A stretch of DNA of 64,000 nt. It comes from UBA1161 sp002311745. GTDB lineage: Bacteria; Planctomycetota; Phycisphaerae; Tepidisphaerales; Tepidisphaeraceae. The stretch spans positions 1 through 64,000 of the forward strand of contig JBEKAB010000019.1 in NCBI GenBank assembly GCA_050018415.1. The letters run 5' to 3'. This document shows, piece by piece, positions 50,761-58,963 of this stretch (within the stretch, counting starts at the first letter, position 1; each line of letters starts with the position of its first letter). Under the pieces are notes generated by a model. It was not told the DNA's origin. It saw nothing but the letters and a program-made list of their open reading frames with translations, and did not search any database. A program made the position numbers and the translations under genes.

Positions 50761-51408
50761 ATGAGCCCCCTACCGCATGCCCTGCTTCAGTCGCTGCGAA
50801 TCGCACTGGTGGCGACGGCGGGCGTGGTGCTGATCGGCATCCCGATCGCCTATCTCCTGGCTCGCCGGCAATTTACGGGCAAAGCGGTGGTGGAAACACT
50901 TCTGACCCTGCCGCTGGTCCTGCCCCCCACCGTGGTCGGCTATTTCCTGCTGATTCTCCTGGGGCATCACGGGCTGCTCAGCCGGCCGTTGCAGTTCAGT
51001 ATTCTCTGGCGATGGTACGGCGGAGCCGTCGCCGCCGCCGTGGTGGCGTTCCCCCTGCTTCTGCTGCCGGCACGGGCGGCGTTCGCCAGCGTCGACCGGG
51101 ATTTGGAGGAAGTCTCCCGCCTCATGGGCGCCAACCGCTTGCAAGTTTTCTGGCACATCAGCCTGCCCTTGGCGTTTCCCGGAATCGCCAGCGGGATTCT
51201 TCTGGCTTTTGCCCGGGCCCTGGGCGAGTTTGGAGCCACGGTCATGGTGCTGGGAATTCAGGACCGCACCAATACCCTGCCGATTTTCGTCTACGAGCAA
51301 TTCGAGCAGATCAGCCCGGTCGGCCTGGTGCCGGCGGTGCTGCTTCTGTTCGCCGTCACGCTGGGCATCATCATCCTTTATAACCGCCTGCCCGCCGGCC
51401 GGAATTAG
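50761..51408 (+). CDS. modB: Molybdate ABC transporter permease
   Basis: A 215-residue membrane permease with five segments (IALVATAGVVLIGIPIAYLL; TLLTLPLVLPPTVVGYFLLI; AVAAAVVAFPLLLLPARAAF; IASGILLAFARALGEFGATV; VGLVPAVLLLFAVTLGIIIL) and the EAA coupling loop EVSRLMGANRLQVFWHISLP that contacts the ATPase. Length matches ModB (about 225). Transport needs ModC, which is not adjacent: the next gene is a DUF488 protein. The ATPase must be encoded elsewhere or shared. Confidence 0.94.
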   Translation: MSPLPHALLQSLRIALVATAGVVLIGIPIAYLLARRQFTGKAVVETLLTLPLVLPPTVVGYFLLILLGHHGLLSRPLQFSILWRWYGGAVAAAVVAFPLLLLPARAAFASVDRDLEEVSRLMGANRLQVFWHISLPLAFPGIASGILLAFARALGEFGATVMVLGIQDRTNTLPIFVYEQFEQISPVGLVPAVLLLFAVTLGIIILYNRLPAGRN

Positions 51409-51559
51409 TGCTGTCCACGTCCGAATATCCGCGGCGGACCCGCCGCGTTGTTTCTTAACCCAAAAATTTCCGCTCGTGTACAACTTCACAATGTTTTGAA
51501 CGTCTTATTAGTAGCTGCATGCGAATCTGCGGCGTTTCGCCAGCGATGGAGCGGTGGCC

Positions 51560-51928
51560 GTGATCAAGATCAAGCACTTTCTGGAAGCGGTGGAGGAGGA
51601 CGACGGTCGGCGGATTTGGGTCGAGCCGTTCCCTTTGACGCTGGATCTTCGCCAATGGTGCCGGGTGGATCACGTCCTGTGCCACGTCGCCCCGCCGCGC
51701 GGTTTGTGGGATTGGTTCCAGGAGCATCCGCAGGGCTACGACTATTTCCGCGCCCGCTACCACGAGTGGCTGGGCCGCGGCCCGTACAAACCGGCGCTGC
51801 AGCAGTTGGCCGGCGCCGCCATCCGCGAGAACATCACCCTGCTGCATCAATCGGATAACCCGGATCACAACTCCGCCGTGGCGCTGCACGAATATCTGAG
51901 CGAACTGCAAGCCTATTGCGCCGAGTAA
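51560..51928 (+). CDS. DUF488 (YeaO-like) protein
   Basis: A 122-residue soluble protein of the DUF488 family: MIKIKHFLEAVEEDDGRRIW, WVEPFPLTLDLRQW, PPRGLWDWFQEHPQGYDYFR, RYHEWL, and the late NITLLHQSDNPDHNSAVALH that matches the family's TLLYxAxDxxHNxAxVL pattern. The function is unknown. The usual LVDRLWPRG is altered to WVEPFPLTL. Start codon is GTG; 51560 was preferred over 51554 because GGAG lies 8 bases upstream of it. Between modB and uvrD on the same strand. Confidence 0.75.
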   Translation: MIKIKHFLEAVEEDDGRRIWVEPFPLTLDLRQWCRVDHVLCHVAPPRGLWDWFQEHPQGYDYFRARYHEWLGRGPYKPALQQLAGAAIRENITLLHQSDNPDHNSAVALHEYLSELQAYCAE

Positions 51929-52011
51929 ACGTTTGCACCAGGTTTCTATACCAGAGGCCGGCCGACCAGGCGTTTTTGTCGCCGGCCTCTGGTCATCGGG
52001 CTTCCGCCTCC

Positions 52012-52017
52012 TATATT
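52012..52017 (+). promoter_or_regulatory. -10 element of the UvrD/PcrA gene (leaderless layout)
   Basis: TATATT ends 7 bases before the GTG start at 52025. No Shine-Dalgarno site. Spacing matches the leuS, hslV and metallophosphoesterase cases. Confidence 0.4.
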
Positions 52018-52024
52018 TGAATGC

Positions 52025-54229
52025 GTGAGCGCCGCCGGCCACAACACCGAGGACCTGTTGCGGGACCTGACCGAGCCGCAGCGCCGCGCCGTCACCCACG
52101 GCGAGGGGCCGCTGCTCATCATCGCGGCGGCCGGCAGCGGCAAGACCCGCGTCATCACACGCCGCGTGGCGTACCTGCTGAGCATCGGCGTGCCGCCAGA
52201 GTCCATCCTGGCGATCACCTTCACCAACAAAGCCGCCGGGGAAATGAAACAGCGCATCTCGGCGATCAGCCCACAGCCGCTGCGCGATTGGGGCAGGCTC
52301 GATCAACCTTGGCCGATCATCTGCACGTTCCACTCCCTCTGTCTGCGCATCCTGCGGCATTACGTCGAGCGTATCGGCCTGCCGACCCATTTCACTGTCT
52401 ACGATACGGCGGATCAGACGCGGCTGATCAAGGAGGCGATCAAATCACTGGAGCTGTCGGCGACGCATTTCACGCCGGCCACCGTCCACGGCACCATCAG
52501 CAACGCCAAGAACCGCCTGATCGACGCCGCCGCCTACGCCCAGCAGGCCCATGATTTCTACGGCCGCATCGTCGCCAAGGTCTTCACCAAGTATCAGCAG
52601 CTTCTTCAGGCCAACCAGGCGTTGGATTTTGACGACCTGCTGCTGCGGGCCACGCAGGCGCTGCGCGATCATCCGCCGATATTGCAGGAACTGCAGGAGC
52701 GCTTCGCCTACATCCTGATCGACGAGTACCAGGACACCAATCACGCCCAATACGTTTTGGCCCACGCCCTGGCCCTGCGGCACCGCAACCTCTGCGTCGT
52801 CGGCGATCCGGATCAATCCATCTACGCCTGGCGCGGCGCGGACGTTGGCAACATCCTGGATTTCGAGAAGGATTATCCCGATGCCACCGTCATCCGCCTA
52901 GAACAAAATTACCGCTCGACCAAAATCATCCTGGCCATCGCGGACAAGCTGATCTCCCACAACCAGCGCCGCAAGGACAAGCGCCTGTGGACCCAAAACG
53001 CCGTCGGCCAGAAAGCCAAGGTGCTGCTGTGCCAGGACGAGCGCGATGAGGCGCGGGCGGTCACGGCCGAATTCCAGGAGCTGGCGCGCCTGGGCGTGCC
53101 CTGGAGCAAGATGGCGGTCTTTTACCGCCTCAACGCCCTGTCGCGCGTGATGGAGGACGCCCTGCGGCGGGCCGGTGTGCCCTACCAGATCGCCCGCGGC
53201 GTGGAGTTCTACAACCGCAAGGAAATCAAGGACGTTTTGGCTTACCTGCGCGTGGTCGCCAACCCGGCCGATGAAGTCAGCCTGGCCCGCATCCTCAACG
53301 TGCCGACGCGCGGCATCGGCAACACCAGCGTCAAGCTGCTCCAGGCAGATGCCGTCGGCCGCGGAATTCCTCTTTGGGAAGCGCTGCGGCAAGCCGGCGC
53401 CGTCGAAGGCCTATCCACCCGCGCCCAGCACGCGATCGGGCAATTCGTGCGGCTGATCGAATCCACCCGCGCCTCAGGCCCGCCGGCCGCCGGCAAAGGA
53501 CCCGTCCAGAGCATCATGGAGCACGTCATCCGCGCCAGCGGATTGGAACAGATGCTCAGAAAAGAGGACCCCGACGCCGAGAACGAGCTGGCCAACGTCA
53601 ACGAACTGATCTCCGCCGCGGCCGAATACGACCGCGAACACCCGCAGCCCGCGCTGGAGGATTACCTCACGGCCGTCAGCCTGGTCAGCGATGCCGATCA
53701 TCTGCAAGGCGCCGGTGGATCGGTCACGCTGATGACGCTGCACACGGCCAAGGGCTTGGAATTTCCGGTGGTGGCCATCATCGGCCTGGAAGAAGGGTGT
53801 CTGCCGCACGCGCGGGCCCAGGAAGATCCCGACGAGCTGGAAGAAGAGCGGCGGCTATGCTTCGTGGGGATCACGCGGGCACAGGAGCGGCTGATCTTGT
53901 CCAAGGCCGCCTACCGCAACATCCGCGGCATCAACCAGCGCACGGCCACGAGCCAATTTTTGGCGCAGATGCCACACGAGCTGCTGGAGATCGTCGATCG
54001 CGCCGCCGAGCCGCGCTGGCCCGGCCAAGCGCCTTGGTCTGTGACACCGCCGAGCGAGCCGCCGGAGCTGGGCTTTCGCATCGGGCAGCGCGTGCGGCAT
54101 CCGGCGTTTGGCCTTGGCCGGATCGTCGATCTATCCAATTCCATGTCCAGCGCCCGGGCGGTGGTGGAATTCGAGCGAGCCGGCCGCAAAACCCTGGTCC
54201 TGGAACACGCCAAGCTCACGCCCGCCTAG
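52025..54229 (+). CDS. UvrD/PcrA-type superfamily 1 DNA helicase
   Basis: A 734-residue 3'-5' helicase. Q motif LTEPQRRAVTHGEGPLLIIA, motif I AAAGSGKTRVITRR, Ia ILAITFTNKAAGEMKQRI, motif II ILIDEYQDTN, motif III VVGDPDQSIYAWRGAD, IV LEQNYRSTK, V VTLMTLHTAKGLEFPVV, VI RRLCFVGITRAQERL. The C-terminal tail (RIGQRVRHPAFGLGRIVDLS) is the Tudor-like PcrA/UvrD extension that contacts RNA polymerase. It acts in nucleotide excision repair and replication restart. The start is a GTG with a -10-like element 7 bases before it. The stop codon is the first base pair of the nested stem at 54228-54392. Confidence 0.95.
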   Translation: MSAAGHNTEDLLRDLTEPQRRAVTHGEGPLLIIAAAGSGKTRVITRRVAYLLSIGVPPESILAITFTNKAAGEMKQRISAISPQPLRDWGRLDQPWPIICTFHSLCLRILRHYVERIGLPTHFTVYDTADQTRLIKEAIKSLELSATHFTPATVHGTISNAKNRLIDAAAYAQQAHDFYGRIVAKVFTKYQQLLQANQALDFDDLLLRATQALRDHPPILQELQERFAYILIDEYQDTNHAQYVLAHALALRHRNLCVVGDPDQSIYAWRGADVGNILDFEKDYPDATVIRLEQNYRSTKIILAIADKLISHNQRRKDKRLWTQNAVGQKAKVLLCQDERDEARAVTAEFQELARLGVPWSKMAVFYRLNALSRVMEDALRRAGVPYQIARGVEFYNRKEIKDVLAYLRVVANPADEVSLARILNVPTRGIGNTSVKLLQADAVGRGIPLWEALRQAGAVEGLSTRAQHAIGQFVRLIESTRASGPPAAGKGPVQSIMEHVIRASGLEQMLRKEDPDAENELANVNELISAAAEYDREHPQPALEDYLTAVSLVSDADHLQGAGGSVTLMTLHTAKGLEFPVVAIIGLEEGCLPHARAQEDPDELEEERRLCFVGITRAQERLILSKAAYRNIRGINQRTATSQFLAQMPHELLEIVDRAAEPRWPGQAPWSVTPPSEPPELGFRIGQRVRHPAFGLGRIVDLSNSMSSARAVVEFERAGRKTLVLEHAKLTPA

Positions 54230-54392
54230 CAGCCCCTGGCAAGAGTCGCACGGTTGTTGCTTGCGTCCTCGCCCCCGGCCCTTCGTTGTCGAGACTTGCT
54301 CGTATTTGAGCCAATGCTCCTTCGTCTCGCCGCCTCGGTCCGGGGGCGATACCGCGGCGTACCGACGCGCGGGACTCTTGCCACGGGCTGCT
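54228..54392 (+). ncRNA. Candidate structured RNA: nested four-stem element
   Basis: Directly after the helicase stop, arms fold inside one another: outer 54228-54247 with 54373-54392 (19 of 20 pairs, AGCAGCCCCTGGCAAGAGTC), middle 54269-54278 with 54340-54349 (TCGCCCCCGG, perfect), inner 54290-54295 with 54324-54329 (CGAGAC), and apical GAGC-CAAT-GCTC at 54308-54319. A side hairpin GCGT-ACCG-ACGC sits on the right. Such ordered nesting is unlikely by chance and is typical of structured RNA or a mobile palindromic element. No known family was recognised; strand is undecided. A minus-strand frame 54131-54832 crosses it but has no coding character. Confidence 0.45.
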
Positions 54393-54550
54393 GGCTTCCG
54401 CGCCAATCGCCGGTGATTCTGGATCAGCACATCGAAATGGCAACATATCCCGCGTCGATTCCGCCCTCCGCGCTGTGTGACTGCGCTCACCGACGCGAAC
54501 TTCGCGGCACCAGAAATCGTAGAAATATACGTTACAATCCTCCTTCCCTG

Positions 54551-54589
54551 GGTGGCGTGGAGAACCGAGAGGTCCACGCCACCTTTTTT
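54551..54589 (+). terminator. Rho-independent terminator-like hairpin
   Basis: GGTGGCGTGGA (54551-54561) pairs perfectly with TCCACGCCACC (54573-54583), loop GAACCGAGAGG, followed by six T (54584-54589). This is a textbook intrinsic terminator for transcription from the left, about 320 bases after the helicase stop, so a transcript that includes the nested-stem element would end here. Confidence 0.7.
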
Positions 54590-54923
54590 ATGCGATGATC
54601 TTCGCGCATCACCGGACCAACTTGATCGACAAACCGTAAATCCTGATCGCGCAAATGCGTGCGCATGGCTCTTGAGCTGACCAGTTGCGCGATGACACAT
54701 CGTTAGTTCAAGCTGCATCGCTGGCTGCTGCCACGCGTTGCGCTGCGAAACGATGGCATTTTTGCCAAATTTTTTTCCCCGGGCGCTCGGACCGAACTGG
54801 AAGTGAGATTGGCGAAGCGGTTTTTGGCGCAATATCGCGGATTTGAGTTGTAACTCCTGTGGCGAGCGTCCCCAAAATGGGCCGAAAACGCGTAAGCTGT
54901 TGTCTTCATTTCAGTTACGTTCC

Positions 54924-54949
54924 AAAAAGGGGTCCTGACCCCCCTTTTT
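54924..54949. repeat. AAAAAGGGGTC/GACCCC-TTTTT hairpin
   Basis: An inverted repeat with an A-run and a T-run at its two ends and a CT loop; two extra C bulge on the right. Hairpins of this type are common intergenic palindromes in bacteria and are often linked with RAYT (REP-associated) transposases, one of which lies at 62078-62746. It may also act as a bidirectional terminator. Confidence 0.6.
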
Positions 54950-55074
54950 ATTCACATAAATGTCTTGATAGCAAGAGATTGTGCGCTAGCGAGAGCGCGA
55001 CAAACCAGCCGATGCTAGCGTAAGCGATTGGCTGGATTTGGGTTACGAGACAAATTTCGGAAACCTTCACCCAT

Positions 55075-55131
55075 CGCTGCGCGAGAGAGTTGAGAGTAGA
55101 AAGTAGAAAGGAGAGATGTCAGTCGATCAGT
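55075..55131. repeat. Left flanking repeat of the DUF4041 module
   Basis: CGCTGCGCGAGAG (55075-55087) and CAGTCGATCAGT (55120-55131) with AGTAGA-type units between. The same two words recur in the same order and orientation at 58534-58546 and 58563-58574, after the module. The shared words make imperfect direct repeats around the two-gene cassette. Confidence 0.65.
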
Positions 55132-55457
55132 GGTGCGACGGCAAGAGCGAAGCGGATTTTCGGCGACACGCCGACCCTGAACCGTCCAACAGAAGCCCCG
55201 CTTTAACGACTACCGTCGAACAAAAGGCTCCGCCGCTATGGGAATAATGCGGCTCAAAAGCAGCTTGCGCCAATGGGCAAATAGCCAAGAGTGACCCCCC
55301 TTGCGGGTTCTTGGCTCATTCGGGCGCGACGGATCGCCACGTCCACAACCTCTTTAGCATCTGGAACGAAGCGGTGAGGGCCGCCCGCCTTGCACGGTAT
55401 CAGCATCAGCAGGAACTGGAGCTCTCGCTCTGCCCGGTGTAACCTCAAACAATTCTC

Positions 55458-56564
55458 ATGGGGCCGAAGGGAACACTTCGAGCAATCCAAGCGACCGAGC
55501 GCAGGCTTCAGCGCGAGGCACAAAGACGCCAGCGCGAGCTGGCGCGTCTCGAAAAAGAAAAGGCAAAGCTATCGGCCATTGAACAGGCTCACCTCGAAGT
55601 CGAGACCTACGAAAACCAATTGGAAGTACTACTGTCAGTGCACAAGGAACCGTGTGAACAATGGGATTGGGAAGGCCTGGCCAGTGCTTTGCCCCCTCCC
55701 AGTCCTAAGAACTATTCCCACCGCGAGCTACGGGCGAGGCAATTTGCGCTCGTGGCATATCCCAACGCGCAGGAAGCCTCCAAGTTGGCGATCGAACAAG
55801 CTCGGGCAGTCGATGAGCGGTATTTTGAGGAAGCGAGAACATTTCATACCAGCGAAACAGCCGCAATGGAAAAGATGCGGGAATTGGCCCTGAGGGTTCT
55901 TTATGGCGAACACATGGCCTTTATCGAGGCATTTGCTGAATTCAACCCAGTTGCAGAAATCTCCAGCGTTGGCTCGCTCAAGCAATTCGCGGTCGAAAGC
56001 AAAGATCTCATCGAATGCGTGTTCAAGGTAAACGCCAATGAAGTGATTCCTTCACAAATTAAGACCCTTACCGCCAATGGCAAGGTGTCTATCAAGCCTA
56101 TGCCAAGGGCCCAGTTCCATGAAATCTACCAAGATTATGTGTGTGCTTGTGTTATTCGGATGGCGCGCGAGGTCTTTGCCATGTTGCCCGTGATGACAAT
56201 TTTGGTCACAGCTCTGGCAGATGTACTTGATGCCGAAACGGGGCAGTATTCGGAGCGACCGGTGCTGTCAGTCGCCATGCCCCGTACAACTGTGGCTAAT
56301 CTGGATTTGGATAACCTGAGTGCTGCAAACGCGATTGAGGGCTTTGTACACCGCGGCAACTTCAAAGTTTCGCGCAAAGCCGGAGCCTTTCAGCCCATAG
56401 CTCCTTTAACGCCTGCCGATTTGCGCCAGACCGCAATGAAAGAGATGGATATCTCCGAGTTTCATGCCAGCATTCGCGGTTTGCGCGATGCGATGAGAAC
56501 CGAAACCGCTAGGGCGAGCGCGCCTGCCGATACGTCGGCAATTCACCTCGGAATCCTGCCATGA
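55458..56564 (+). CDS. Uncharacterised coiled-coil protein, partner of the DUF4041/GIY-YIG gene
   Basis: A 368-residue protein not assigned to a named family. Residues 5-60 form a basic coiled coil (RRLQREAQRRQRELARLEKE). A second helical part (residues 90-165, RARQFALVAYPNAQEASKLA ... EKMRELALRVLYGEHMAFIE) leads to an alpha/beta domain with ILVTALADVLDAETGQYSER, PVLSVAMPRTTVANLDLDNL, and FVHRGNFKVSR near residue 305. Its stop overlaps the ATG of the next gene (ATGA), so both proteins are made together. The GC content is lower than in the neighbouring genes. From memory, similar genes sit next to DUF4041 genes in other genomes; function unknown, mobile or defence-related role suspected. Confidence 0.65.
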   Translation: MGPKGTLRAIQATERRLQREAQRRQRELARLEKEKAKLSAIEQAHLEVETYENQLEVLLSVHKEPCEQWDWEGLASALPPPSPKNYSHRELRARQFALVAYPNAQEASKLAIEQARAVDERYFEEARTFHTSETAAMEKMRELALRVLYGEHMAFIEAFAEFNPVAEISSVGSLKQFAVESKDLIECVFKVNANEVIPSQIKTLTANGKVSIKPMPRAQFHEIYQDYVCACVIRMAREVFAMLPVMTILVTALADVLDAETGQYSERPVLSVAMPRTTVANLDLDNLSAANAIEGFVHRGNFKVSRKAGAFQPIAPLTPADLRQTAMKEMDISEFHASIRGLRDAMRTETARASAPADTSAIHLGILP

Positions 56565-58438
56565 CTATCGTCCTCACCATCACAAGCCTTGTCTGTCTTG
56601 TCTTCCTTGTCACGTTTTTCATTGCGAACAAGAGCCTCGAGAAACGGGCCATTGAAGCCGAACAACAGGCCGAGGGCTTGCGCCTTCAGTTCGATTCAGA
56701 CGTAATTCGGATTCACAAGGAAGCACAAGCAGCCTTGGCTGAATCTCAGAAGCTGGTTGATCAGCAATCCGAGGATATGAAACGGGAGTCGGCGCGAGTC
56801 CGCCAGCATTACCATGACGAAGCGCGCAAGATTCAAATCGCGGCAAATGCTATGGTGGCGAGGGTGCTTAAGGAGTTTGAACCGCTTCGGAAATACGAAA
56901 AGCTGAAGGACGCCGAAGCTGAAGTGCAGCGTCAGTTGGCCGAAGCCTTGAACGAGGCGACGTCAATGCGAACGGAGGCGAAAGCTTTTCTCGACAGCGC
57001 GCGCACAACAGCTACCGAGGAGCGGACTCAAGCTAAGCAGTCGGTAAAATCAATCCACGAGCAAGCAGATGCCCGACTTGACCAAGCTATCCGGGATGCA
57101 GGTCGGATCATCGCGGAAGCCGAAAAACGGGCGAAGGAGATTGGCGGCGATGCATACGCCGCGCTTCAAGAGAAGCGAATGCTAGAGGAAGCCGCGCAAG
57201 CCATGCGTAACATCGTTGATGGCTACGGTGACCGTTACTTGGTTCCGACCCACAGTCTGCTGGATGATCTGGCCGCAGAATACAGCTACGACGCCGCCGG
57301 CCAATCGCTGGCTTCCGCCCGAGAACAATCCAAAAGAATGGTGGAACAGGGACAAGCGGCGGCATGTGACTATGTTGAGGCGAACCGACGCACTACCGCA
57401 ATTCAGTTCGTAATTCATGCGTTCAATGGCAGCGTGGACGCGATCCTCACTCGAACAAAATCTGATAACTACGGCATTCTGGAGCAAAAAATCCGCGACG
57501 TTTACGCAATCGTCAACCTGGATGGCAGCGCATTCAGGAATGCCCGCATTTTACCCGCGTACCTTGATGCGAGACTGGCGGAACTGAAGTGGGCCGTCAC
57601 GGTGCAAGAATTGGCGATGAGAGATCGCGAGGAGCAACGCTATTTGAAGGAGCAAGAGCGTGATCGCCAAAAGGCGGAAGAGGAGCGACTCGAACAACTG
57701 CGTGAAGCGGAAAAGGAGAAGGAACGGGCAGCTAAGGAACAAGAATTCAAGCGGGCGGCGCTGGCTGAGGCGGAAAGCCGACTTGCACAGGCACATTCGG
57801 AAGAGCGAGCCAAGCTGGAACAGGAGGTGCAGCGGTTGAAGCAGGACGTCATGGAGGTGAGTCAGAAATTGGAGGAGGCCACCCAAAAAGAACTTACCAT
57901 TGCACAGCAGACTAGCAAGGGGCGCATTTACGTCATTTCCAACGTCGGTTCATTTGGTGAGGGCGTGTACAAGATTGGCCTTACGCGAAGGCAGGCGCAG
58001 GAGCGAGTGGATGAACTTAGCAGCGCGAGCGTGCCCTTCGAGTTCGACATTCATGCGGTAATAGAGACGGACGATGCCCCGGCGCTCGAGCAGAAGATCC
58101 AACAGCAATTTCTTGAGATGCGGATCAACAAGATCAACCTGCGAAAGGAGTTCTTCCGAGTAAGCTTGGATGATATCCGTGAGCGCGTGGAGAGTTTGGA
58201 GCAAGGCAAGGACTTCCTCGGCAAGGTAACGTGGAGTGAAAAGGCCAGAGCTCAACAATACTACGATAGCCTTGATATCGAACGCGATCCTATCGCCAGG
58301 GAAAGGTGGCTCAAGCGGACGCGATTGTTGGTCGAACGTCGCCGGCACGGCAATGCCAGAATGTCGGCATCGAACGGCGATGCGGAAGGCGATCGCGACA
58401 TCGAACCGCAGACTACTGGCACAAGTCAAATCACATAA
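56561..58438 (+). CDS. Membrane-anchored coiled-coil protein with DUF4041 and MUG113/GIY-YIG domains
   Basis: A 625-residue protein. An N-terminal membrane helix (TIVLTITSLVCLVFLVTFFI) is followed by a long coiled coil (residues 28-215), a DUF4041-type helical domain (about 215-345, ANRRTTAIQFVIHAFNGSVD, ILEQKIRDVYAIVNLDGSAF), a highly charged coil (345-450), and a C-terminal MUG113/T5orf172 domain of the GIY-YIG nuclease superfamily: GRIYVISNVGSFGEGVYKIG, LTRRQAQERVDELSSASVPF, and MRINKINLRKEFFRVS with the conserved Arg/Glu. It could act as a nuclease held at the membrane. Related genes occur on phages and in defence islands (recalled). Cotranslated with the upstream coiled-coil gene. Confidence 0.8.
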   Translation: MTIVLTITSLVCLVFLVTFFIANKSLEKRAIEAEQQAEGLRLQFDSDVIRIHKEAQAALAESQKLVDQQSEDMKRESARVRQHYHDEARKIQIAANAMVARVLKEFEPLRKYEKLKDAEAEVQRQLAEALNEATSMRTEAKAFLDSARTTATEERTQAKQSVKSIHEQADARLDQAIRDAGRIIAEAEKRAKEIGGDAYAALQEKRMLEEAAQAMRNIVDGYGDRYLVPTHSLLDDLAAEYSYDAAGQSLASAREQSKRMVEQGQAAACDYVEANRRTTAIQFVIHAFNGSVDAILTRTKSDNYGILEQKIRDVYAIVNLDGSAFRNARILPAYLDARLAELKWAVTVQELAMRDREEQRYLKEQERDRQKAEEERLEQLREAEKEKERAAKEQEFKRAALAEAESRLAQAHSEERAKLEQEVQRLKQDVMEVSQKLEEATQKELTIAQQTSKGRIYVISNVGSFGEGVYKIGLTRRQAQERVDELSSASVPFEFDIHAVIETDDAPALEQKIQQQFLEMRINKINLRKEFFRVSLDDIRERVESLEQGKDFLGKVTWSEKARAQQYYDSLDIERDPIARERWLKRTRLLVERRRHGNARMSASNGDAEGDRDIEPQTTGTSQIT

Positions 58439-58963
58439 GCCGTAACGGAAAAGCCGGAAGGCCGACACCGGTGCTTATTTGAAATGAAATGCGCAGGGAC
58501 CGGCTCGGGGCGCTGCGCGAGAAAGTGGAGCCACGCTGCGCGAGAGCAGTAGACCAGTAGAACAGTCGATCAGTAGAGCGGGGCGGGAGGCGAGCTGCGC
58601 TACAAAGTAGAGCAGTAGATCAGTAGAGGGTCAGGCAGCGGGGATTCCTGGGACTGGCCTCGCCTTTTGAGTCGTCCCAAGTCCACCGCCCAAACAGTTC
58701 TCGGTCCTGCCCGATCACGCGTTTTTTGGCGCACGTCCGATACCTTCCCGGCCGCCTGTTTATGTGCCGCAATATCCGGAACAGCCCCTTCTATCAGCAA
58801 AGTCACGCTATTTGTTCGCCGATAGCCAGAGTGAGGCGGACCACAAGCCGTAGATCACAGGACTTCCAACGTGAAGCGCGCGCAGACCCATCGCGGGAGA
58901 TTGCAACGAGCCATAAATCGGCCACGCCGATTCCCCAGGACCGTGAACCCATAGGGGGCATGT
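58439..58963. other. Gap after the DUF4041 module with AGTAGA-type repeats
   Basis: A 525-base gap. The left part holds a stem GCGCAG/CTGCGC around 58490-58520 and the right flanking repeat; the rest, up to the surface-protein ATG, shows no convincing gene (frames at 58600-58806 and 58726-59175 lack coding character). A GGGGG ribosome site at 58953-58957 belongs to the next gene. Confidence 0.5.
58534..58632. repeat. Right flanking repeat of the DUF4041 module (AGTAGA units)
   Basis: CGCTGCGCGAGAG (58534-58546), then repeated CAGTAGA-type words (CAGTAGACCAGTAGAACAGT, AGAGCAGTAGATCAGTAGAG) and CAGTCGATCAGT (58563-58574). The two longer words match the left flank at 55075-55131 in the same order. 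Confidence 0.7.

Larger units (their letters stand above)
54230..55457. other. Gene-poor region between the helicase and the DUF4041 module
   Basis: About 1.2 kb without a convincing gene. It holds the nested stems (54228-54392), a terminator-like hairpin (54551-54589), an AAAAAGGGGTC hairpin (54924-54949), a CTAGCGAGAGCGCG/CTAGCGTAAGCG repeat-rich stretch (54985-55030), and the left repeat (55075-55131). Base composition shifts toward AT compared with the flanks. It looks like accumulated small mobile-element debris next to an insertion site. Confidence 0.5.

Noticed and set aside
54228..54392. HEARO/omega-RNA of an IscB-type element
   Set aside because: No IscB or TnpB-like gene is nearby and the required conserved sequence blocks could not be recognised by eye, so only a generic structured element is claimed.
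54131..54832. 234-codon minus-strand frame after the helicase gene
   Set aside because: It overlaps the helicase 3' end and the nested stems, has a patchy composition and no domain; its openness follows from the repeats.
55254..55523. 89-codon minus-strand frame before the coiled-coil gene
   Set aside because: No ribosome site, no domain, and it overlaps the start of the better supported plus-strand gene. A plus-strand frame ending at 55442 without a start codon was also dropped.
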